This document shows positions 8,746-16,892 of a stretch of DNA of 64,000 nucleotides, piece after piece (within the stretch, counting starts at the first letter, position 1; each line of letters starts with the position of its first letter). The stretch covers positions 1 through 64,000 of the forward strand of contig JBGAGO010000007.1 in assembly GCA_044226655.1 (NCBI GenBank). Reading direction: 5' to 3'. A program made the translations under genes and the position numbers. Source of the stretch: JBEVOS01 sp044226655. Lineage in GTDB: Bacteria; Pseudomonadota; Alphaproteobacteria; Caulobacterales; Aquidulcibacteraceae. Under the pieces are notes generated by a model that saw nothing but the letters and a program-made list of their open reading frames with translations, was not told where the DNA came from and ran no database searches.

Positions 8746-8892
8746 CTGACTTCCCCACCCAATTCGCCGATATCCCGCTCAGCCACCATTCGCCGCCCGG
8801 CTCTGCCGGGCGTTTTCGCGAATACGGCTCCCACGAAGCGCCTCCACCGACGTTCGGCGCCCTTCCGCCGTTCACCGCCGCCGCGCCGCTTC
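8746..8892 (+). repeat. intergenic direct repeat, copy A
   Basis: About 147 bp, strongly similar to 9703-9853. Shared blocks include GCCGATATCC, the stem CGCCCGGC / GCCGGGCG, GTTTTCGCGAAT, CGGCTCCCACGAAGCGC and CGACGTTCGGCG. The stem is perfect and followed by TTTT, so on the plus strand it could terminate transcription from the gene ending at 8717. The loop differs between copies (TCT here) while the stem is conserved, which implies selection for structure. Confidence 0.8.
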
Positions 8893-8902
8893 CGGCGCCG
8901 CA

Positions 8903-9556
8903 CTAATCCCTCCGCGCGTATTCGATCTTCGGCTGGCAGACGATGCGCAGATAGGAGGTCAGCGCTTTCCAGCCTTTCGGGAATTTGATCTTGGCGTCTT
9001 CGTCGCTGACGGCGGGCACGATGATGACGTCCTGGCCCGGCTTCCAGTTCACGGGCGTCGCGACCTGATGCTTGGCGGTGAGTTGGAGGGAATCGATCAC
9101 GCGCAGCACCTCATCGAAATTGCGCCCGGTGCTGGCGGGATAGGTGATCGTCAGCTTGATCTTCTTGTCCGGCCCGATGACGAACACGGAGCGCACGGTC
9201 GTGGTGTCGCTCGCGTTCGGGTGGATCATGCCGTAGAGGCTGGCGACGCGCCGCTCCGGATCGGCGATCAGCGGAAAATTCGGCGCCTGGCCCTGCGTGC
9301 GCTTGATATCGTCCGACCATTTTTCGTGCGCATCGAGCGGATCGACCGAGAGGCCGATGATCTTCACGCCGCGCTTGTCGAACTCCGGCTTGAGCTTGGC
9401 GGCGTAGCCGAGTTCGGTGGTGCAGACCGGCGTGAAATTGCGCGGATGCGAGAACAGCACGCCCCAGCTATCGCCGAGCCAATCGTGGAAATGGATCGGG
9501 CCTTGCGTGGTTTCCGCTTCGAAATCGGGCGCGATATCGCCGAGTTGGAGTGTCAT
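8903..9556 (-). CDS. 1-Cys peroxiredoxin (Prx6-like)
   Basis: A 217-residue AhpC/TSA-fold peroxidase that reduces hydrogen peroxide and organic peroxides in the cytoplasm. The peroxidatic Cys45 lies in HPRNFTPVCTTE, with the Thr and Pro of the active-site PxxxTxxC. The two-domain length and the C-terminal KGWKALTSYLR region match Prx6-type proteins. No VCP resolving motif is present. One further Cys (Cys207) sits near the C-terminus; whether it can act as a resolving residue is unknown. The gene is flanked on both sides by copies of one repeat. Confidence 0.92.
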   Translation of the reverse strand: MTLQLGDIAPDFEAETTQGPIHFHDWLGDSWGVLFSHPRNFTPVCTTELGYAAKLKPEFDKRGVKIIGLSVDPLDAHEKWSDDIKRTQGQAPNFPLIADPERRVASLYGMIHPNASDTTTVRSVFVIGPDKKIKLTITYPASTGRNFDEVLRVIDSLQLTAKHQVATPVNWKPGQDVIIVPAVSDEDAKIKFPKGWKALTSYLRIVCQPKIEYARRD

Positions 9557-9702
9557 CTGGAACCCTTTCGCGCAGCTGCGCTGTGGCGCATTGATCTGCG
9601 TTAACGCCTACGCTGCGGGCCGGCGGGCTCAACCGAGTTTTGATGGCTTCGCCATATAGGCGCATTAAAGCCGCCTGCGGCGCCGGCGTGTAGCGCGCGT
9701 TA

Positions 9703-9853
9703 TTGACTTCTTCATCGGTTCAGCCGATATCCCCGCTCAGCGACCGTTCGCCGCCCGGCTCACGCCGGGCGTTTTCGCGAATGCGGCTCCCACGAAGCGC
9801 TTCCATCGACGTTCGGCGTCCTTTCGCCTTTCATCGCCGTCGCCCGCGTTTCG
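9703..9853 (+). repeat. intergenic direct repeat, copy B
   Basis: The second copy of the 8746-8892 repeat, in the same orientation, in the 344-bp gap between the peroxiredoxin start (9556) and the helicase start (9901). It begins with TTGACT (9703-9708), and 17 bp further is GATATC, a possible weak promoter for the helicase. The hairpin CGCCCGGC-TCAC-GCCGGGCG is kept with a different loop. The rest of the gap (9557-9702) holds the peroxiredoxin leader and no gene that I can see. Confidence 0.8.
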
Positions 9854-9900
9854 CGCCCTAAGAGCGCCGCGAATCCGCGCGCGCCGATGAAAGTTTCATT

Positions 9901-11208
9901 TTGCAAAGTTTTGACCAGCTCGGCCTCGCCGCGCCCATCCTCAAGGCGCTGGCCGCCGAAGGCTATGCGAGCCCGACCCCCATTCAGGTTCAAGCCATTC
10001 CCGCCGTGCTCACCGGCCGCGATCTCGTGGGCCTGGCGCAAACCGGCACGGGCAAGACCGCCGCGTTCGCGCTGCCGCTGCTGCAGCGCTTGAGCGCCGA
10101 GCGGCGCCATGCGGGCGCAGCCGCGTGCCGTGCGCTCATCCTCGCGCCGACGCGCGAACTCGCCGCGCAGATCGGCGCCAGCGTGCGCGCCTATGGCAAA
10201 TTCCTCGGCCTTTCGACGCAGGTCGTGTTCGGCGGCATGCCGATCGGCAAGCAATGCCGCGCGCTTGAGCGCGGCGTTGACGTGCTCGTGGCCACGCCCG
10301 GACGGCTGATCGATCTCATCGCGCGCCGCGCCTGCCGGCTCGACCGCGTGGAGATTCTCGTGCTCGACGAAGCCGACCACATGATGGACCTCGGCTTCAT
10401 TGTTCCCCTGAAGCGCATCGCGCATATGCTGCCGAAAGACCGCCAGACGCTGTTCTTCTCGGCCACCATGCCGCCCGAGATCGAGGATCTGTCGCGCGCC
10501 TTCATCCATGAGCCCTTGCGCATCGCGGTGACGCCGGTCTCGACCACCGCCGAGCGCGTGACGCAGGGCGTCATCCATGTCACGCAGGTCAACAAGCAGG
10601 CGCTGCTGCACGATCTGCTCGCCGATCCGGCGATGGCGCGCACGCTCGTGTTCTCGCGCACCAAGCACGGCGCCAACCGCATCCAGGATCGCTTGCGCGA
10701 AGCCGGGATCGCGGCCGAGGCCATTCACGGCAACAAGAACCAGAGCCAGCGCGAACGCGCGCTCGACGCCTTCAAGAAGGGCCGCGCCCGCGTGCTGATC
10801 GCCACCGAAATCGCGGCGCGCGGCATCGACATCGACAATGTCACGCACGTGATCAATTTCGATCTGCCCGACGTGCCGGAGCAATATGTGCACCGCATCG
10901 GCCGCACCGCGCGCGCCGGCGCTGAGGGCGCAGCGATCAGCTTCTGCGCGCCGGACGAGCGCGGCAATCTGCGCGATATCGAACGGCTCACCAAACAGCC
11001 CGTGCCGATCATCGAGCACGAGATGTCGATCGCCCCGCCACAGCCGAATGAGCGCGTCACCAAGCGCCCGATGCGTCAGCGCGGCCCGCAGCAGCAGAAG
11101 CATCAGCAGGCCCATCGCCCCCGCCAGCACGCGGGTCCCGGCCGCAGCGATGCGCCGCGCCCGCCGCGGCGCGCGAAATATGCCGGGCCGAAGCGCTCCG
11201 GCGCCTAG
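9901..11208 (+). CDS. DEAD-box RNA helicase, RhlE-like
   Basis: A 435-residue ATP-dependent RNA helicase. The Q motif contains SPTPIQ; motif I is AQTGTGKT (Gly51-Lys52); then PTRELAAQI, DEAD in VLDEADHMMDLGF, SAT in FFSATMPPEI and motif VI HRIGRTARAG. The C-terminal ~50 residues are rich in Arg, Gln and Pro, a typical RNA-binding tail. No ATG is available in frame; the TTG at 9901 puts the first motif at the usual distance and has GATGAAAG upstream. An ATT at 9898 is a less likely alternative. The likely role is ribosome assembly or RNA turnover. Confidence 0.93.
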   Translation: MQSFDQLGLAAPILKALAAEGYASPTPIQVQAIPAVLTGRDLVGLAQTGTGKTAAFALPLLQRLSAERRHAGAAACRALILAPTRELAAQIGASVRAYGKFLGLSTQVVFGGMPIGKQCRALERGVDVLVATPGRLIDLIARRACRLDRVEILVLDEADHMMDLGFIVPLKRIAHMLPKDRQTLFFSATMPPEIEDLSRAFIHEPLRIAVTPVSTTAERVTQGVIHVTQVNKQALLHDLLADPAMARTLVFSRTKHGANRIQDRLREAGIAAEAIHGNKNQSQRERALDAFKKGRARVLIATEIAARGIDIDNVTHVINFDLPDVPEQYVHRIGRTARAGAEGAAISFCAPDERGNLRDIERLTKQPVPIIEHEMSIAPPQPNERVTKRPMRQRGPQQQKHQQAHRPRQHAGPGRSDAPRPPRRAKYAGPKRSGA

Positions 11209-11219
11209 CCGAACGCGCG

Positions 11220-12629
11220 CTAGCGCCGCGCGCGCACGCTGCGGAACGTCATGTCGCCGCCGCGGTTGATGTAGAGCAGGACCGGGCGGCCGGTGCGCGT
11301 GGCGCGATCGGCGGCGGCGCGGGCTTGGCCAATGGTCTGCACCGCGTCGAAGCTCATCTCGACGATCACGTCGCCGGGCTCGACCTTGTTGCGCGCGTCC
11401 GCGCCGACATCGATGGAAGCGACCACAAGGCCGCGCACGCCTTGGGCGATGCCGAACCGGCGGCGCGCTTCGGCGTTGAGTTCGAGCAAGGTCATGCCCA
11501 GCACCCGCCCGCCGGTGACGGGCCCCTGCTCGGCCATGGCGCCGCCGCTCTCGTCCGGCGCCGATGAGGCCAGCGTTTCGGTGAGGCGTTCGATCGCGAC
11601 ATTGATGGTGGCGCGCCGCCCGCCGCGCAGCACGTCGATGCCGATGGTGCGGCCGATCTGCGCTTCGGCGATGAAGCGCGACAGCGTGCGCCCGTCGGGT
11701 ACATCGCGCCCATCGAAGCGCACGATGACATCGCCCGGGCGAATGCCGCCGCGCTCGGCGGGTCCGCCTTGCGTGACGCGGCGCACGATCGCGCCGCGCG
11801 CCTGCGCCAGACCATTGGCGCGCGCCACCTCCGGCGTCACCGGGGCCAAATGCACGCCAAGCCAGCCGCGGCGCGCTTCGCCGAAGCGCAGGATCTGTTC
11901 CACCACCGGGCGCGCGGAGGTCGCGGGCGTCGCAAAGCCCACGCCAACCGAGCCGCCTGTCGGCGAGACGATGGCCGTGTTCACGCCGATCACCTGGCCG
12001 GCCATGTTGAACAAAGGCCCGCCCGAATTGCCGCGATTGATCGCCGCGTCCGTCTGCAGGAAATCGTCGTAGCGGCCGGCGTCGATGTTGCGGTTGCGCG
12101 CCGAGACGATGCCGACCGTCACGGTGCCGCCGAGGCCGAACGGATTGCCGATCGCCATCACAAGGTCGCCGACGCGCGCGCGGTCGCTATCGCCCCAGGG
12201 CACGAAGGGCAAAGGCGCCGACGGCGTCACCCGCAGCACGGCGATATCGCTCACCTCGTCGCGGCCGACGAGGCGCGCTTCGAGCTGTTCGCCGCTTTGC
12301 AGGATGACCTCGATCTGATCGGCGCCTTCAATGACGTGATTGTTGGTCACCACGATGCCGTTGGCCGCGATGATGAACCCCGAGCCGAGCGAGGTGATCT
12401 GCGGCGCGCCCGTCATGGAATCGTTGAAGCGCTCCAACGGCGAGCCACGCGGGAATGCCGGGATATCGGCCGCGCCTTCGACGCGCTGGGTGGTGGCGAT
12501 GTTGACGACGGCCGGCGTGAGCCGCTCCGCCAAATCCGCGAAGCCGTCCATCGGCAAGCGCGATTGCGCGTGCGCCGAGGGCGCCAGCGCGAGCAAGCAT
12601 GCCAATGCAAGAAACCGCAGCCAGCCCAT
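11220..12629 (-). CDS. degP: periplasmic serine protease, DegP/HtrA family
   Basis: A 469-residue protease-chaperone with a signal peptide ending AHA (residue 21). The trypsin-like domain has His98 (TNNHV), Asp128 (SDIAVL) and Ser202 (RGNSGGPL), so the triad is complete. Two PDZ domains follow, at about residues 250-340 and 380-469, the second containing the GDVI motif. It degrades or refolds misfolded envelope proteins. It is the third gene of an hflK-hflC-degP operon, a common order in alphaproteobacteria, with a 70-bp gap after hflC. Confidence 0.93.
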   Translation of the reverse strand: MGWLRFLALACLLALAPSAHAQSRLPMDGFADLAERLTPAVVNIATTQRVEGAADIPAFPRGSPLERFNDSMTGAPQITSLGSGFIIAANGIVVTNNHVIEGADQIEVILQSGEQLEARLVGRDEVSDIAVLRVTPSAPLPFVPWGDSDRARVGDLVMAIGNPFGLGGTVTVGIVSARNRNIDAGRYDDFLQTDAAINRGNSGGPLFNMAGQVIGVNTAIVSPTGGSVGVGFATPATSARPVVEQILRFGEARRGWLGVHLAPVTPEVARANGLAQARGAIVRRVTQGGPAERGGIRPGDVIVRFDGRDVPDGRTLSRFIAEAQIGRTIGIDVLRGGRRATINVAIERLTETLASSAPDESGGAMAEQGPVTGGRVLGMTLLELNAEARRRFGIAQGVRGLVVASIDVGADARNKVEPGDVIVEMSFDAVQTIGQARAAADRATRTGRPVLLYINRGGDMTFRSVRARR

Positions 12630-12699
12630 GTCCTCATCCGGCGTGATTACACAGGAGGTTTAGGGGCGCGCCGTGGGGTGCGCAACGACGGCGCGCGCC

Positions 12700-13587
12700 T
12701 TAGCGGCGCCGGCCGTCGGGATCGCGCAAATACCGGAAGAAATCGCTCTCCGGGGGGATCACGATCGGTGTGCCCGGGCCGAGCGCCTGTTCATAGGCTT
12801 GCAGCGAACGGTAGAACGCGGCGAACTCGGGATTGCGGCCATAGGCGCGTGCGAAAATGCGGGCGCGTTCGGCGTCGCCCCGCCCGCGCGTGGCTTCCGC
12901 CTCTTCCCGCGCCGTGGCCTGGATCACGACGACTTGACGATCGGCGTCGGCGCGGATGCGGGCGGCCTGCTCTTCCCCGCGCGCGCGAATGCCGGCCGCG
13001 ACCTGTTCGCGCTCGGTGCGCATGCGGTCGAACAGGCGCTGCTGCGTCTGCGGCGGCAGATCGGCCTGGCGGATGCGCACGTCGATCACGGCCACGCCGA
13101 GTTCGGTCGCCGCTTCGCGGTTCAGATCGCTGCGGATCTGCTGCATCAGCGGGCCACGGCGGGAGATGATGTCGTTGGAGCTGGCGCGGCCGAGCACGCG
13201 GCGCAGCGCCGATTGCGTGAACGTCTCAAGCCGCGCGACGCCTTCCTGTTCGTGCGGGCCGGCGGCCTGATAGAAGCGCAACGGGTCGACGATGCGCCAG
13301 CGCACGAACGCATCGACGATCAGGTTTTCCTGATCGGAGGCGATGATCGGCTGCTCGGTGAGCGTGAAGCCCAGATTGCGCTTGTCGAACGTCACCAGGC
13401 TCTCGGCCAGCGGCATCTTGATGTAGAGGCCCGGCCGGCCTTCGGCGCCGACATTGATGGTGCGCTGCATTTCGCCGAAACGCAGCACGATGGCTTGCCG
13501 TGTCTGATCGACGATCACCACTGTCTGCATGACGATGAACACGAGCGCGGCGACGAACGCGGCGATGAGGAGGATGGGCCGTTGCAT
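12700..13587 (-). CDS. hflC: HflC, SPFH-domain modulator of FtsH
   Basis: A 295-residue membrane protein: one N-terminal membrane segment (residues 4-22), then an SPFH/band-7 domain facing the periplasm (VDQTRQAIVLRFGEMQ) and a coiled-coil C-terminal half rich in Ala, Glu and Arg. With HflK it forms a large cage around the FtsH protease and controls degradation of membrane proteins. Its ATG overlaps the hflK stop by one base (TGATG), so the two are translated together in the equal amounts the complex needs. Confidence 0.94.
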   Translation of the reverse strand: MQRPILLIAAFVAALVFIVMQTVVIVDQTRQAIVLRFGEMQRTINVGAEGRPGLYIKMPLAESLVTFDKRNLGFTLTEQPIIASDQENLIVDAFVRWRIVDPLRFYQAAGPHEQEGVARLETFTQSALRRVLGRASSNDIISRRGPLMQQIRSDLNREAATELGVAVIDVRIRQADLPPQTQQRLFDRMRTEREQVAAGIRARGEEQAARIRADADRQVVVIQATAREEAEATRGRGDAERARIFARAYGRNPEFAAFYRSLQAYEQALGPGTPIVIPPESDFFRYLRDPDGRRR

Positions 13588-14729
13588 CAGCGCGGCCCCG
13601 TGGCGCCGGGCTGCGCAGGGGTGGCAGGCGGCTGGTTGCGGCGGAATTGATCGAGCGGCAGCACGGGCACGGCGCCCGATTGGCGATCGACGATCACCGT
13701 ATCGGCCCGCGACAGCACGCGCTCCATGGTTTCCAGATAGAGCCGTTCGCGCGTGACGCGCGGGGCGGCGCGGTATTGCTGTTCGACGAGACTGAAGCGC
13801 TGCGCTTCACCATTGGCCTCGCGGATCATCTGTTCGCGATAGGCTTCGGCGTCCTGCGTGATGCGGGCGGCGTCGCCGCGCGCGCGCGGGATTTGCTCAT
13901 TGGCGTATTGCGTGGCCTGGTTGATCGTGGTTTCGGCGACCTGGCCGGCGCGCACGACCTCGTTGAACGCATCCTGCACCTCCGTGGGCGGCGCGGCCTT
14001 CAAGAGCTGCACTTGCAGGATTTCGACGCCGGCGCCGTAACCATCCATCACGGCTTGCAATTGCTGCTCGACGGCGGCTTCGACAGCAGCGCGATCGGTG
14101 GTGATGATGGCTTGCAGCTGACGCTGGCCGACGATCTCGCGCATCGCGCTCTCGGCGACGCCGCGGATCGCCTCATCCGGCGCGCTGATATTGTAAAGGT
14201 AAGCGCGCGCGTCCTTGAGGCGGTAGATCACGGCGAAATCGATATCGGCGATGTTGCGGTCGCCGGTGATCATCAGGCTTTCATCGGAATCCTGATTGTC
14301 GGACGTGCCGACCTCGATGCGGCGCTGGCTCGACACGGGGATCACGCGCACGTCTTCGAGCGGCAAAGGCAAATGCCAGTGCAGGCCCGGCATGGACGTG
14401 TAGGCATAGCCGCCGAAGCGCGACACCACGCCGCGTTCGCCTTCATCGACGATGTAGATCCCGGTCAGCGCCCACAGCACCAGCGCGCCGGCGGCGAACG
14501 TGCTCCAATTCAATCGCTGAGGGCCGCCGCGGCCGCCGCCACCGCCCGAACCGCCGAACCAGCCGCGCAGGCGTTCGTTCCAGCGGCGCATCATGTCTTC
14601 GAGGTCAGGACCGTTTTCGCGCTGCGGCCCGCGCGGCGGCTGGCCCCAAGGCGGACGCTGCTGGGGTCCGCTTCCCCACGGCCCCGGGCCGCGCTCTCCG
14701 CCGCCGCCGGATTGGTCGTTCCAAGGCAC
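13587..14729 (-). CDS. hflK: HflK, SPFH-domain modulator of FtsH
   Basis: A 380-residue partner of HflC. The N-terminal ~70 residues are rich in Gly, Pro and Gln and cytoplasmic. A membrane segment (about residues 73-91) is followed by the SPFH domain beginning GIYIVDEGERGVVSRFGGY and a long amphipathic coiled coil with YANEQIPRARGDAARI, the hallmark of the family. It is the first gene of the operon. The divergent mrp gene starts 88 bp upstream, so that gap must hold both promoters. Confidence 0.94.
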   Translation of the reverse strand: MPWNDQSGGGGERGPGPWGSGPQQRPPWGQPPRGPQRENGPDLEDMMRRWNERLRGWFGGSGGGGGRGGPQRLNWSTFAAGALVLWALTGIYIVDEGERGVVSRFGGYAYTSMPGLHWHLPLPLEDVRVIPVSSQRRIEVGTSDNQDSDESLMITGDRNIADIDFAVIYRLKDARAYLYNISAPDEAIRGVAESAMREIVGQRQLQAIITTDRAAVEAAVEQQLQAVMDGYGAGVEILQVQLLKAAPPTEVQDAFNEVVRAGQVAETTINQATQYANEQIPRARGDAARITQDAEAYREQMIREANGEAQRFSLVEQQYRAAPRVTRERLYLETMERVLSRADTVIVDRQSGAVPVLPLDQFRRNQPPATPAQPGATGPR

Positions 14730-14817
14730 TCTTTTTCGCCCTCGCGCACGCCTTCTGGCGGCCTTGCGCGATCAACGCGCGCGCCGGATATGAAGGCCAA
14801 GTCCTTAGGGATCAAGC

Positions 14818-15894
14818 ATGAACACGCCATTGATGTTGTCGCGCGAGAGCCTTCTCGCAGCCCTCGATGCGATCAAAGATCCGTTAGAGGGAACAGGATT
14901 GGCTGCGGCGGGCCGCATAACGGGCCTGGAAATCACGCCCAGCGGAAAGGTTGTCGCAACCATTGAGGCGCCGGCGGATAAAGCCATGGTTTACGCGCGC
15001 GCGCGGGCCGAAGCCGAAAAGCTGCTGGCCGCGCACGAAGGCGTGACCGCAGCGACCGTGGTGCTGACGGCGCACGATGCCGCGGCGAACAGCGCGAAGG
15101 GCGTCGGCGCGGTGAAGCACATCATCGCCGTCGCCTCCGCGAAAGGCGGCGTGGGAAAATCGACGGTGGCGGTCAACCTCGCCTGCGCATTCGCCGCTGC
15201 GGGGAAAAAGACCGGCCTCTTGGATATCGACGTCTATGGCCCGTCCGCCCCCACCTTGCTGGGCATCGCCGCCGTCAAGCCGAAGGTCTTGCCGGACAAG
15301 ACGCTCGAGCCGGTCGATGCGTTCGGCCTCAAGACGATGTCGATCGGCTATCTGGTCGATGCGGAACAGCCCATGGTGTGGCGCGGCGCGATGGCGACGA
15401 GCGCGGTGCGCCAAATGCTGGAAGATGTGGCGTGGGGCGCGCTCGACGTTCTGGTGCTCGATCTGCCGCCGGGCACGGGCGATGTGCAATTGACATTGGT
15501 GCAGAGAACGCCGCTGTCGGGCGCCGTGATCGTATCGACGCCGCAGGAGATGGCGCTCGCGGATGTGCGCCGCGGCATCGCAATGTTCGAAAAGACCAAC
15601 GCGCCGATCCTCGGCATCGTCGAGAACATGGCCTATTTCGACCTGCCGGATGGAACGCGCGCGCATATTTTTGGCGAAGGCGGCGCGCGGCGCACGGCCG
15701 AGAGCGCGGGCGTCCCCTTCCTCGGCGAATTGCCAATCGATGTGCGCTTGCGCGAAAGCGCCGATGCGGGGCGACCGCTGGTCGCGACCGCGCCCGACGA
15801 TCCCATGAGCCAGCGCTTCCGCGCCATCGCCGAAGCCGCCCTCGCGAACGCCGCGCACGCAGCCAAGCCGGCGCCGACGATCCGGTTTGTCTAA
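14818..15894 (+). CDS. mrp: Mrp/ApbC-type P-loop ATPase (iron-sulfur carrier family)
   Basis: A 358-residue protein with an N-terminal DUF59/MIP18-like domain (residues 8-85) and a MinD-like ATPase domain: deviant Walker A KGGVGKST at 109-116, then DIDVYGPSAP and LDLPPGTGD. Family members carry a 4Fe-4S cluster between two subunits through a CxxC after the ENM motif. Here that segment reads ENMAYFDLPDGTRAHIFGEGG with no cysteine, and Cys123 is the only Cys in the protein. The ATPase call is firm; cluster binding by the classical mode is unlikely. Confidence 0.92.
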   Translation: MNTPLMLSRESLLAALDAIKDPLEGTGLAAAGRITGLEITPSGKVVATIEAPADKAMVYARARAEAEKLLAAHEGVTAATVVLTAHDAAANSAKGVGAVKHIIAVASAKGGVGKSTVAVNLACAFAAAGKKTGLLDIDVYGPSAPTLLGIAAVKPKVLPDKTLEPVDAFGLKTMSIGYLVDAEQPMVWRGAMATSAVRQMLEDVAWGALDVLVLDLPPGTGDVQLTLVQRTPLSGAVIVSTPQEMALADVRRGIAMFEKTNAPILGIVENMAYFDLPDGTRAHIFGEGGARRTAESAGVPFLGELPIDVRLRESADAGRPLVATAPDDPMSQRFRAIAEAALANAAHAAKPAPTIRFV

Positions 15895-16430
15895 GCAGCT
15901 TGTCCTTCTCCCCTTGTGGGAGAAGGACGATATTGCCGCCCGCGGAGAATTTCCGCGCCGCTCACGACAAAGCCTGCGCCCAGCAGGACGCCGGCGAACG
16001 CAAACGCCAGCGCCTGCCCGGTCGCCGCCGCGATCACGCCGGCGATAAAGCTCGCGGCCCAGAGAATCGCGCTGATGGGCAAGCGTCTGGCGCGCAGAAG
16101 CGCGGCCGCGAACAGCGCGAGGCCCACGAGGAAGACGAACGCGCCCACGCGGTAGAAATCGACTCCGAACATCTGCGCGTCGGGACCGACGATGCTGGCG
16201 AGCCCGGCTGCGCCGATGACGAAGCCGGCGAAGCCGAACGCGCCCACCATGTCGCTCGCCGCCAGATAGGCCGCGATGAGCCCGAACAGCATGCCGAGAT
16301 CGATCACGGCATAGAGCGCTTCGAGCCACGCCATTTGCGGCGCGTACGGAATGAAGCTCGATGCAATGCGCAGCGCGCCGCCGAGCGCGCCGGCCCAGGC
16401 CCCGAAGGCGATCAGACGCGTCTCATGCAT
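15891..16430 (-). CDS. small polytopic membrane protein, unknown function
   Basis: A 179-residue protein with about six hydrophobic segments, starting MHETRLIAFGAWAGALGG. The ATG at 16430 overlaps the end of the VOC gene by 8 bp, so the two are probably one transcript under the SoxR-type promoter at 16853-16883. An open frame extends upstream, but it lies inside the VOC gene. The last residues (PSPTRGEGQ) are encoded by a hairpin repeat at 15902-15928, which suggests that the repeat replaced the original C-terminus. No family is recognised. Confidence 0.7.
   Translation of the reverse strand: MHETRLIAFGAWAGALGGALRIASSFIPYAPQMAWLEALYAVIDLGMLFGLIAAYLAASDMVGAFGFAGFVIGAAGLASIVGPDAQMFGVDFYRVGAFVFLVGLALFAAALLRARRLPISAILWAASFIAGVIAAATGQALAFAFAGVLLGAGFVVSGAEILRGRQYRPSPTRGEGQAA
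15902..15928. terminator. perfect hairpin between convergent mrp and membrane gene
   Basis: GTCCTTCTCCC and GGGAGAAGGAC form a perfect 11-bp stem with a 5-base loop. It starts 8 bp after the mrp stop and lies inside the last codons of the convergent minus-strand gene. There is no good T-tract, so it may be a palindromic repeat that serves as a transcription barrier. Confidence 0.5.
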
Positions 16431-16803
16431 AGGAGACGATCTCGAATTCGATGCCGTCAGCATCGTGAAAATAGAAGCGGCGGCCCGGCTCATAATCGGC
16501 GTGCGAGTGCGTCTTGAACCCCGCCTCCAGCACGCGCCTTTCAATCAGATCGAGATCATCGACCACCACGCCGACATGGTTGAGCCCGCCCGTGGTGCGA
16601 TAGGAGGTCGAGACGGATTTTTCCGGCGCGCCGAGCGAGTAGACAGCCAGATAAGTGTCGTCCGTGCCGACATGCACGGTGCGCCCGCCGCTGATCGCCG
16701 GCCCCCGCCAGCGCACGCGCCAATCGAACAGCCGGCACATCAGCTCGGCCGTCCGATCGGGATCGCTCACCGTGATGTTCACATGCTCCAAATGGCCGCT
16801 CAT
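16423..16803 (-). CDS. VOC-family (glyoxalase/dioxygenase fold) protein
   Basis: A 126-residue single VOC domain made of two beta-alpha-beta-beta-beta halves: MSGHLEHVNITVSD begins the first, GGLNHVGVVVDDLD the second, and YFHDADGIEFEIVSY closes it. His8, His76 and Glu121 are plausible metal ligands. The substrate cannot be told. Its promoter carries a SoxR box, so it probably responds to redox-cycling compounds; detoxification of an electrophile or quinone is a reasonable guess. Confidence 0.85.
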   Translation of the reverse strand: MSGHLEHVNITVSDPDRTAELMCRLFDWRVRWRGPAISGGRTVHVGTDDTYLAVYSLGAPEKSVSTSYRTTGGLNHVGVVVDDLDLIERRVLEAGFKTHSHADYEPGRRFYFHDADGIEFEIVSYA

Positions 16804-16852
16804 GGCCCTTCTCCGTCGCTGAAAGGCGCGTCATTGCGCCGGTTCAGATCGA

Positions 16853-16883
16853 ACGCTACGATCTCAAGCTAAGTTGAGGTCAA
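16853..16883 (-). promoter_or_regulatory. SoxR-controlled promoter
   Basis: On the minus strand TTGACC (16878-16883) is followed by a 19-bp spacer and TAGCGT (16853-16858). The long 19-bp spacing is characteristic of MerR-family promoters. Within it, plus-strand 16862-16879 reads TCTCAAGCTAAGTTGAGG, which matches 15 of 18 positions of the enterobacterial soxS operator (CCTCAAGTTAACTTGAGG, from memory). It points towards the VOC gene; soxR starts 10 bp away on the other side. Confidence 0.75.
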
Positions 16884-16892
16884 GGTATTTTT

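Noticed and set aside
8694..8903. Basic 69-residue minus-strand frame in repeat copy A, with a similar tail on a 456-residue frame at 9760-11130
   Set aside because: The shared peptide string comes from the repeat itself; the longer frame is antisense to the helicase.
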